From NCBI GenBank assembly GCA_017552845.1, contig JAFZOE010000012.1, positions 1-5,291 on the forward strand: a stretch of 5,291 nucleotides of DNA, written 5' to 3'. Below, piece by piece: positions 1 to 5,291 of this stretch. The stretch comes from Clostridia bacterium (GTDB lineage: Bacteria; Bacillota; Clostridia; Oscillospirales; Acutalibacteraceae). Positions within the stretch are counted from its first letter, which is position 1. Each line of letters opens with the position of its first letter. A program made the position numbers and the translations under genes. The notes under the pieces were generated by a model that ran no database searches, was not told the origin of the DNA, and was given only the letters and a program-made list of their open reading frames with translations.

Positions 1-747
1 CTCGCCGCTCTCGGCGCCGTCCCCTGCGAGAACAATATCGAGGTCGCGAAAAACGCCGATGTGATTATCACGATGGTTCCGAAATCGGAGCACGTCAAGG
101 GCGTTTACACCGAGCTTCTTCCCTATATCGACGAAACGAAAATCTGTATAGATATGAGCACCATCGACCCGTCAGTCTCCCTCGAGTGCGCCGCGATGAT
201 TAAGGCGAAGGGCGCGCAGTGGGCGGACGCTCCGGTTGTCAAATCAAAGCCCGCCGCCATCGACGGCACGCTCGGAGTACTTGTCGGCTGCGACGAGGAG
301 CTCTATCCCGTAATAAAGCCGATTCTCACCTATATGGGCTGCAATGTCATCCGTATGGGAAATAACGGTATGGGAATCACGATGAAAATCTGCCACAATA
401 CGCTCGTCGCCGAGATTCAGAACGGCGTGAACGAGACTCTCGGCCTCGCCCGCAAGCTCGGCATTTCGATTGACGATTTCGCGACTGCCGTCTCCTACGG
501 CGGAGCGGGCAATTTCTATCTCGAATCCCAGAAGGAAAATCTCAAGAACAATAACTGGACCACCGCCTTTTCGCTCGAAAACGAGCATAAGGACCTCGGC
601 ATAGCCCAGCGCCTCGCCGAGCAGGTCGGTCTGCCGATGCCCGGCCTTCAGAACTGCAAGGCAGTCTTTGACAAAGGCATGGAAATGGGTATGGGCAAGG
701 GCGACTTCCGCGCCACCTATAAAATAGTCAACGGCATAGAGGATTGA
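1..747 (+). CDS. YihU-like 3-sulfolactaldehyde reductase (3-hydroxyisobutyrate dehydrogenase family), 5' partial
   Basis: This cytoplasmic NAD(P)H-dependent beta-hydroxyacid dehydrogenase is open from base 1, so its start lies outside the window. The 248 visible residues lack about 42 N-terminal residues, including the Rossmann GxGxxG motif, compared with about 290-300 aa for the family. GTG at 61 is internal (Val21, in VIITMVP). Visible motifs are IDMSTIDP (50-57), the substrate loop DAPVVKSKPAAIDGTL (76-91), the catalytic G-x3-K-x3-N with Lys129 and Asn133, and HKDLGIA...PMP (196-214). From memory of E. coli YihU, the alignment is gapless from the substrate loop to the catalytic Lys, and the HKDLGIA and PMP segments match YihU more closely than typical 3-hydroxyisobutyrate or tartronate-semialdehyde reductases. 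The inferred role is reducing 3-sulfolactaldehyde to DHPS at the end of sulfoglycolysis. The isomerase, TauE exporter and GPH importer downstream support this. The family call is secure; the substrate is inferred, because YihU's sulfonate ligands are replaced (Arg123 to Lys81, Asn174 to His132, Ser178 to Val136). Confidence 0.8.
   Translation, partial: LAALGAVPCENNIEVAKNADVIITMVPKSEHVKGVYTELLPYIDETKICIDMSTIDPSVSLECAAMIKAKGAQWADAPVVKSKPAAIDGTLGVLVGCDEELYPVIKPILTYMGCNVIRMGNNGMGITMKICHNTLVAEIQNGVNETLGLARKLGISIDDFATAVSYGGAGNFYLESQKENLKNNNWTTAFSLENEHKDLGIAQRLAEQVGLPMPGLQNCKAVFDKGMEMGMGKGDFRATYKIVNGIED
738..743 (+). promoter_or_regulatory. Ribosome binding site AGAGGA for the isomerase gene
   Basis: AGAGGA lies inside the last codons of the reductase gene and ends 9 bases before ATG at 753. 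An in-frame TTG at 744 directly abuts this motif, leaving no room for a ribosome to use both, so the site decides for ATG 753. Confidence 0.65.
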
Positions 748-752
748 TAATT

Positions 753-2087
753 ATGGATTTCATACCCGTTTATATTCCGATAGGCGTCGGCACATTTCAT
801 CTCGAAAGCGCTCAGGCGGAATTTGAAAAAAGCATAAAACTGCTCAAAGATATCGATGAAAACACCGCGGTTCCCGATGAGATGCTGCTGAGCATAGATA
901 AGCTCAGGGCATATATTTCGGGCAGGCAGGCGGATCTTGTAATAGTGCAGAATCTGACCTTCGCGAACGCGGCGTATATGAGCGAAATTCTCCATAAATT
1001 CGACTGCCCCGTGCTGCTCTGGACTCTGCGCGAGCCCGTAATCGACGGCACGAGACTGCGCCTCAACTCCCTGACGGGCGCCTTCTCGGCGGGCAATATG
1101 ATGACCGCCTTCGGCAGAAAATTCGAATATGTATTCGGCTCGCCCGATGAGGAGTGCGTGAAAACCGCCGTCTCGTCGGCGGTAGCTGCGGCGAAGGTCA
1201 GAAAGGCAATGAACTCCCTTCGTCTTCTCCAGGTAGGTCACACTCCCCAGGGCTTCGGCTTCGGCAGAGCTCTCGATTCCGAAATGCTCAGGGTTTTCGG
1301 CGTAACGCTCGAATCCATCGAGGCAAGGGAGCTTATCGACAGCGCGAAATCATATACGGATGAGGAAATCGCTCCTTATCTTGAGGACGCGGCGAAGAGA
1401 ATCAACAGACTCGACGCAATCGAGAGCAAAAACGTCGCCGATTTCGCGCGGCTTTACAAGGCCTATTCCGATTACGTGAAAGAGCATGACATCGGCGCTC
1501 TCGCGAGCCGCTGCTGGCCCGATTTCTTCACGGCCTTCGGCACTCCGGTCTGCTCCGTTCTCGGAATTCTCAACGATCTCGGCATCCCGAGCGCCTGCGA
1601 GGCGGATTCCTACGGCGCTCTGACAATGTTCATCTCCGCGTTTCTCACCGGAAACAGCGCCTTCTTCGGCGATCCCGTATCGCTTGACGAAAAAGAGAAT
1701 ACAATCACCTTCTGGCACTGCGGAATGGCGCCCTGCTCGCTCGCGAGAGAGGATACGGGCGCTTGCGCGGGAGTCCACTGCAACAGAAAAATCGGTCCGA
1801 CTCTCGAATTCGGCACAAAGCCGCAGGAGAAGGTCACGATATTCAGAATCGGCAGAAATCCCGACGGCAGCTTCAGATTCTTTGTTGCCCGCGGCAAAGC
1901 CCTCGACAAGCCGCAGCAGTTCTACGGCACATCGAGCGTGATTCAGACCGAAAATGACGCGAGGAACATTGTTGAGACAGCGGTTAAAAACGGCTGGGAG
2001 CCTCATTTCGCGGTCGCCTGGGGCGATATTTACGATACCGTTAAGGCACTCGGCAATATGCTCGGCATACCCTGTGAAGAATTCTGA
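753..2087 (+). CDS. Sugar isomerase of the L-fucose/L-arabinose isomerase superfamily, probable sulfoquinovose isomerase
   Basis: This predicted metal-dependent aldose-ketose isomerase is cytoplasmic and 444 aa long, shorter than classical AraA (about 500) or FucI (about 590). The N-terminal part is alpha/beta (hydrophobic strands at LVIVQNL and PVLLWTL, then LRLLQVG near residue 160). The C-terminal catalytic part has R253-CWP, CEADSYGALTM with Glu283, FFGDP with Asp307, WHCG with His322, and a late His418 in EPHFAVAWGD. Glu283, Asp307 and one of the histidines fit the Glu/Asp/His metal site of this superfamily. ATG 753 is chosen over an in-frame TTG at 744 by ribosome-site spacing. The gene starts 5 bases after the reductase stop and overlaps the exporter start by one base. 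Firmicute sulfoglycolysis operons use an isomerase of this superfamily (described as SqvD/SftI) for SQ to 6-deoxy-6-sulfofructose, so that is the preferred role. A fucose, arabinose or other deoxysugar isomerase remains possible from sequence alone. Confidence 0.78.
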   Translation: MDFIPVYIPIGVGTFHLESAQAEFEKSIKLLKDIDENTAVPDEMLLSIDKLRAYISGRQADLVIVQNLTFANAAYMSEILHKFDCPVLLWTLREPVIDGTRLRLNSLTGAFSAGNMMTAFGRKFEYVFGSPDEECVKTAVSSAVAAAKVRKAMNSLRLLQVGHTPQGFGFGRALDSEMLRVFGVTLESIEARELIDSAKSYTDEEIAPYLEDAAKRINRLDAIESKNVADFARLYKAYSDYVKEHDIGALASRCWPDFFTAFGTPVCSVLGILNDLGIPSACEADSYGALTMFISAFLTGNSAFFGDPVSLDEKENTITFWHCGMAPCSLAREDTGACAGVHCNRKIGPTLEFGTKPQEKVTIFRIGRNPDGSFRFFVARGKALDKPQQFYGTSSVIQTENDARNIVETAVKNGWEPHFAVAWGDIYDTVKALGNMLGIPCEEF

Positions 2088-2818
2088 TGATAAAGAATAT
2101 TCTTTTTCTGTTAGTCGTCTTTCTGACGAATATAATCCAGTGCATCACCGGCTTTGCGGGCACGGTGCTCGCGATGCCCTTCTCGGTGATGCTTATCGGC
2201 TATGACGCGGCGAAGGCGATACTCAACCTGCTCGGCCTTCTCGCCTCGGTTTACATAGTCATAATCTGCTTTAAGCATATCAATAAAAAAGAACTCGGCA
2301 AAATGACCGGCATCATGCTTGCCGGCATGGCGGCGGGCATGTATCTCAAAAGGTTTTTCACCGCGAATCCCTCCCTGCTTTATAAGACTCTCGGCATAAT
2401 CGTAATCGCCTTCGCGGTTATGAACGCCGTCAAATTCTTCAGGCATAAGGAGGATAAGGAACTCCCCGCGCCCGTGTCGGTAATCCTGCTCGTGCTCTCG
2501 GGCGTCGTTCACGGGATGTTCGTTTGCGGCGGCCCCCTGCTCGTGACCTACGCGAGCGGAAAGCTTAAAGACAAGGACGAATTCAGGGGCACTCTGAGCG
2601 CGGTGTGGATAATTCTCAACGGAATTCTCTTCGTGAGCGACATTATCGGCGGCAGTTTTGACGCGCCGACCGTCAGGCTCACGCTCATCTCGGCCGCAGT
2701 GCTCGCCGCGGCGCTCGTTGCGGGCAATCTCATAAGCAAAAAGATGAGCCGCAAAGTCTTCCTGATACTTACATATATACTCATGCTGATAAGCGGTATT
2801 TCGCTTCTTATAAAATAA
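2087..2818 (+). CDS. TauE/SafE-family sulfonate/sulfite exporter
   Basis: This integral membrane protein of 243 aa has about eight hydrophobic segments, roughly at residues 3-25, 33-61, 73-87, 99-117, 128-146, 170-187, 197-215 and 225-242. It shows the duplicated TauE/SafE (formerly DUF81) signatures: QCITGFAGTVLAMP at 18-31 in the first half, and GVVHGMFVCGGPLLVTYA at 139-156 in the second. The length is normal for the family. Family members export sulfite, sulfoacetate or other organosulfonates, and TauE-like genes recur in sulfoglycolysis operons as the presumed exit for DHPS or sulfolactate. Here it sits directly behind the isomerase, with the stop and start fused as TGATG (2085-2089) and only a weak purine run (TGAAGAA) upstream, so translation is probably coupled. 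The family is clear; the exported substrate is inferred from neighbours. Confidence 0.88.
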   Translation: MIKNILFLLVVFLTNIIQCITGFAGTVLAMPFSVMLIGYDAAKAILNLLGLLASVYIVIICFKHINKKELGKMTGIMLAGMAAGMYLKRFFTANPSLLYKTLGIIVIAFAVMNAVKFFRHKEDKELPAPVSVILLVLSGVVHGMFVCGGPLLVTYASGKLKDKDEFRGTLSAVWIILNGILFVSDIIGGSFDAPTVRLTLISAAVLAAALVAGNLISKKMSRKVFLILTYILMLISGISLLIK

Positions 2819-2822
2819 ATCC

Positions 2823-2831
2823 AAAGGAGAG
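2823..2831 (+). promoter_or_regulatory. Strong ribosome binding site AAAGGAGAG selecting a TTG start
   Basis: AAAGGAGAG in the 20-base gap after the exporter gene contains AGGAG (2825-2829), 9 bases before TTG at 2839. No in-frame ATG or GTG lies at a workable distance, and the protein from TTG begins just ahead of the conserved GPH N-terminal motif, so this site fixes the unusual start. Confidence 0.8.
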
Positions 2832-2838
2832 AAGAGAC

Positions 2839-4308
2839 TTGTCAAATTCAACAGCCACTCACGGCATCAAATTCAAGGATAAGGTCGGCTATGCCCTCGG
2901 CGACGCGGGCGGTCTGCTCACCTTCTCCCTCATCGGCTCATTCCTGACCGTATTCTATACGGACACGCTGAAAATCCCCCTCGGGCAGATAACCGTCTTA
3001 ATGCTCGTCGCGAGAATCTGGGACGCGATAAACGACCCGATGTGGGGCGCGTTCGTCGACTCCAGAAAACCCACAAAATGGGGCAGATTCAGGCCGTATA
3101 TCTTCTGGTTTTCAATCCCGATGGCGGTTGCAGCCGGGCTTATGTTCACAAAATTTGATTTCATTCCCCAGTCAAAATACATAGTCTATGCGTATATCAC
3201 CTATATTTTCTACGGTATGATGTACACCGCCGTCAATATCCCATACGGCTCTCTCGCCTCGGTTGTAACGGACGATGAGATTGAGCGCTCGTCGCTCTCA
3301 ATGTGGCGCTCGATAGGCGCGGGTGTCGGCGGTCTGCCCGGTCAGATTCTGCTGCCCATGTTCGTCTATTCCGTGGTCCGCGACGCGAACGGCAACGAGG
3401 TCGTTGACGAGGCCGGAAATGTGGTAAAGCAGCTCAACGGCAATGTATTCACTCTCGCTGTTATCGCGCTGGCGGCGCTCTCGATTCTCGTTTATTTCCT
3501 TCATTTCAAGCTGACCAAAGAGAGAATAACCCTCCCCGCGAAACAGGCGGATAAGAAATTCAACCTTTTCAAGACGATTAAAGATTTATTCTCCAATCTG
3601 CCTTTCATCGCGCTCTGCATCGTTTCAATGCTTCTCATCGCTTTCCAGATGTATTATCAGACCGCGTTCAATTATCTCTTCAAGGATTATTTCGCGAAAC
3701 CCGGTCTGTTTGCGCTGGTAACCGTCTGCACTTACGGCCCGATGGCGATTTTCCTTCCCTTCATGGGCAAGCTCATAAGGAAATTCGGCAAAAAGGAACT
3801 CTGCGCGGTCGGCCTCGCGTTTGCCGCGGTTGTCAACGTTTTCCTCTTCGTTCTCAGAGGAAGCGCGCTCGCGCATAATCCCTATGTTTTCCTTGTTTTC
3901 ACCTTCTTCTCCGGAATGGGCCAGACCTTCCTTGTGCTCGAAGTCTGGGCGCTTGTAATGGACGTTATCGACTATCACGAGCTCAGAACCCACAGACGCG
4001 AAGAGGGCACTTCCTATTCGCTCTATTCATTCACGAGGAAACTCGGCCAGACCCTTGCGGGAGCGGGCGTCCCCATCCTCCTCAAGGCAATCGGATACGA
4101 TCAGGAGAGAGTCGGCCTCGGCCAGACAAAGGAAGTGCTCGACAAGCTCTATGATATCTCCACTCTCGTTCCCGCAATCACTCTCGCGGTAATGGCGTTG
4201 ATTCTCTTCTTCGGCTACAGCCTTTCAAAGAAAAAACTCGCCGTCATCCACGATGAGCTCGCAGCCCTCAGAGAGAGCGAGGAAACCGAAGCTCAGACAG
4301 TTGAATAA
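2839..4308 (+). CDS. GPH-family (MelB/YihO-like) sugar:cation symporter
   Basis: This 489-aa polytopic inner-membrane transporter belongs to the glycoside-pentoside-hexuronide:cation symporter branch of the major facilitator superfamily, with about 12 hydrophobic segments. GPH signatures are GYALGDAG (17-24) in the first helix region; RIWDAINDPMWGAFVDS (59-75) followed by RKPTKWGRFRPY (76-87), the helix 2-3 loop with paired acidic residues; IPYGSLASVVTDD (134-146); and MDVIDYHELRTHRREEGTSY (374-393) followed by a KLGQ helix (401-404). Residues 178-203 form an outward loop with a loose repeat (NGNEVVDE, AGNVVKQ). The C-terminus is an acidic cytoplasmic tail. It starts at TTG 2839 behind a strong ribosome site. 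E. coli imports sulfoquinovose or its glycerol glycoside with GPH carriers (YihO, YihP), so import of the operon's sugar substrate is the likely job. Family confidence is very high; the substrate is inferred from context. Confidence 0.9.
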   Translation: MSNSTATHGIKFKDKVGYALGDAGGLLTFSLIGSFLTVFYTDTLKIPLGQITVLMLVARIWDAINDPMWGAFVDSRKPTKWGRFRPYIFWFSIPMAVAAGLMFTKFDFIPQSKYIVYAYITYIFYGMMYTAVNIPYGSLASVVTDDEIERSSLSMWRSIGAGVGGLPGQILLPMFVYSVVRDANGNEVVDEAGNVVKQLNGNVFTLAVIALAALSILVYFLHFKLTKERITLPAKQADKKFNLFKTIKDLFSNLPFIALCIVSMLLIAFQMYYQTAFNYLFKDYFAKPGLFALVTVCTYGPMAIFLPFMGKLIRKFGKKELCAVGLAFAAVVNVFLFVLRGSALAHNPYVFLVFTFFSGMGQTFLVLEVWALVMDVIDYHELRTHRREEGTSYSLYSFTRKLGQTLAGAGVPILLKAIGYDQERVGLGQTKEVLDKLYDISTLVPAITLAVMALILFFGYSLSKKKLAVIHDELAALRESEETEAQTVE

Positions 4309-4344
4309 TCTGTCATTAAAGAATTGTATATTTTGCAAATATTC

Positions 4345-4374
4345 AGGGCGGGAAGCATCGGCTTCCCGCCCTTT
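4345..4374 (+). terminator. Hairpin terminator between convergent genes
   Basis: A perfect inverted repeat pairs 4345-4356 (AGGGCGGGAAGC) with 4361-4372 (GCTTCCCGCCCT): 12 base pairs with an ATCG tetraloop at 4357-4360. It lies 37 bases after the transporter stop and 39 bases beyond the stop of the opposing gene. The plus-strand T run is short (TTT at 4372-4374, then CC), so it is a strong stem with a weak tail. The minus-strand side is AT-rich (4325-4343) but has no long T run. It most likely ends the operon and may also serve the convergent gene. Confidence 0.8.
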
Positions 4375-4410
4375 CCGGTTAATATGAATTTGTTCTGAAA
4401 ACTATGAGGC

Positions 4411-5291
4411 TCAGCCGATGAAGTTCCTGAGAATACCTTTTACAAGGCCCGTGATGTCAATGCCGAACAAGGGAGCGCTCTTTACGCCGCCTTCGCCTGC
4501 GGTGATTGAATCAATTCCGAGAGGAATAAGCTTTGAGAGTCTGAATACTTCGGCGCCGTTTTCATCATAGACGGTTATATCCTTTATGTTGTTTCCGTTA
4601 TAGATGAATTCAAAGCTGTCATAGATATACTCCATGCATAAGTCAAGGTCTTCCTGAGTGACATTTGCTCCCGCGGCCTGCAGAAGCGGAAGAAGGGCGC
4701 CTGCCTTGTTCATGGCAACAAGCGTATCCTTGATTTCCCTGTCGGTCTTGTCTTTGATATCATAGCCTGCGGCTGCCATTGCGGCCTGAATATCGGCTTC
4801 ACCGGCTCCGCTCATTGAAGCGAGAAGCAACGTGGCGGAAACGGAGAATTTCTCAACCGAATCGGTTTTTTCGTCAACATTGAGAGCCGCGAGCAGAGGG
4901 CTGTCCGCAATTTTTGCGATATCCCTGAAAAGCCCCGCCATTTCGGAGAGCTGCTCTTCGGAGAGGGCAATGTCTGTGCCGAGAACATCTTTGGCGATAT
5001 CGGATGCGTTAACCTTGAAAATCCAGAGATAAGCGGTCAGATTCTTGCCGTCATAGTAAGCGTTTGCCGAGAGGAAGCTTACCTTTGCGTCTGCGCTCGC
5101 CTTGATATCAAGGCTCTCCTTATCGTTGAGCTTTGCGCAGAGAACAATGTTGCCGACCTCAAAAGGATCCTGTCTGATATCCGCCATCTTTACGGTGAGC
5201 GCTTTTTCGGATGCGAACTTTTTGATGAATGCGTTAGCTTTGGTTTCGCTGAAGTTTACGGCCTGAGCCGAAAACGCCGCAGCAAATACCA
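4411..5291 (-). CDS. Exported protein of unknown function, N-terminus cut by window edge
   Basis: This gene is not recognised. Its reading frame stays open to the right edge, so the true start is outside. The ATG at 5187 (MADIRQ) is internal (visible residue 35) and has signal-peptide-like sequence before it. The 292 visible residues begin VFAAAFSAQA, which reads as the end of a Sec signal peptide with a probable cut after SAQA (visible residue 10, about 5260), leaving about 282 mature residues. No lipobox cysteine is seen. The first 90 mature residues alternate polar and hydrophobic residues with aromatic ones (FEVGNIVLCAKL, SANAYYDGKNLTAYLW), suggesting beta-strands, perhaps a half-barrel (a weak guess). 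The middle is alanine-rich and helical (SEEQLSEMAGLFRDIAKIAD; QAAMAAAG). It ends in GLVKGILRNFIG. It probably acts outside the membrane. It converges on the sulfonate operon and is probably transcribed independently. Confidence 0.7.
   Translation of the reverse strand, partial: VFAAAFSAQAVNFSETKANAFIKKFASEKALTVKMADIRQDPFEVGNIVLCAKLNDKESLDIKASADAKVSFLSANAYYDGKNLTAYLWIFKVNASDIAKDVLGTDIALSEEQLSEMAGLFRDIAKIADSPLLAALNVDEKTDSVEKFSVSATLLLASMSGAGEADIQAAMAAAGYDIKDKTDREIKDTLVAMNKAGALLPLLQAAGANVTQEDLDLCMEYIYDSFEFIYNGNNIKDITVYDENGAEVFRLSKLIPLGIDSITAGEGGVKSAPLFGIDITGLVKGILRNFIG

Noticed and set aside
61..747. GTG at 61 as the start of the reductase gene
   Set aside because: The frame is open to base 1 and the upstream codons encode the expected family sequence (LAALGAVPCENNIEVAKNAD), so GTG is an internal valine.
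744..752. TTG at 744 as the start of the isomerase
   Set aside because: It abuts the AGAGGA site with no spacing; ATG at 753 is 9 bases away and gives a natural N-terminus.
717..1241. 174-aa antisense open frame spanning the reductase-isomerase junction
   Set aside because: No family features and no independent ribosome site noted; it is opposite two supported genes.
1350..2006. 218-aa antisense open frame opposite the isomerase
   Set aside because: It lies wholly within a well-supported gene, has Arg/Ala/Glu-rich composition and no recognisable motif; it reflects the GC codon bias of the plus strand.
2111..2851. 246-aa antisense open frame opposite the TauE-like gene
   Set aside because: The product is rich in His, Arg and Glu with no domain, typical of the mirror of a membrane-protein gene; the plus-strand gene is a clear family member.
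3370..3447. Loose repeat in the transporter loop as a mobile or repeat element
   Set aside because: The resemblance (NGNEVVDE, AGNVVKQ) is short and imperfect and fits a normal variable outward loop of GPH carriers.
4325..4345. AT-rich stretch with TTTGCAAA palindrome as a promoter or operator
   Set aside because: It lies between convergent genes just before the terminator hairpin, where no promoter is needed, and has no -35/-10 pair with proper spacing.
4832..5032. 66-aa plus-strand open frame opposite the secreted protein gene
   Set aside because: Serine-rich mirror of the minus-strand gene with no motif support.

Overview
The window holds the 3' part of a plus-strand sugar-catabolism operon (positions 1-4308), a hairpin terminator (about 4345-4374), and a convergent minus-strand gene for an exported protein of unknown function that runs off the right edge (4411-5291). 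Signs of an anaerobic, moderately GC-rich Firmicute (Clostridia type, perhaps a gut bacterium) are the strong AGGAG-like ribosome sites, a TTG start, tightly packed or overlapping genes, and YihU-, FucI-, TauE- and GPH-type proteins in one cluster. The taxonomic guess is inference only; no rRNA or marker gene is present.

The four operon genes, in order, are: (1) a beta-hydroxyacid dehydrogenase, cut at the left edge, that aligns without gaps to E. coli YihU (3-sulfolactaldehyde reductase) around its catalytic and substrate loops; (2) a short sugar isomerase of the L-fucose/L-arabinose isomerase superfamily; (3) a TauE/SafE-family membrane exporter; (4) a GPH-family (MelB-like) sugar:cation symporter. 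They are separated by 5 bases, a 1-base overlap (TGATG) and 20 bases, so they are almost certainly one transcript.

Together these families match the import, isomerisation, C3-sulfonate reduction and export steps of sulfoquinovose (SQ) breakdown in Firmicutes. GPH importer: SQ or its glycoside in. Isomerase: SQ to 6-deoxy-6-sulfofructose. A carbon-cleaving enzyme not in this window would release 3-sulfolactaldehyde (SLA). YihU-like reductase: SLA to 2,3-dihydroxypropane-1-sulfonate (DHPS), which reoxidises NAD(P)H. TauE-like protein: DHPS or another sulfonate out. The cleaving enzyme (transaldolase, transketolase or aldolase) and a sulfoquinovosidase would be expected just upstream. The pathway assignment is inference from family membership and co-location. 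The main caveat is that the three residues that bind sulfonate in E. coli YihU are all substituted here.

The downstream exported protein faces the operon, has a signal-peptide-like N-terminus and no recognised domain. It is probably unrelated to the operon.
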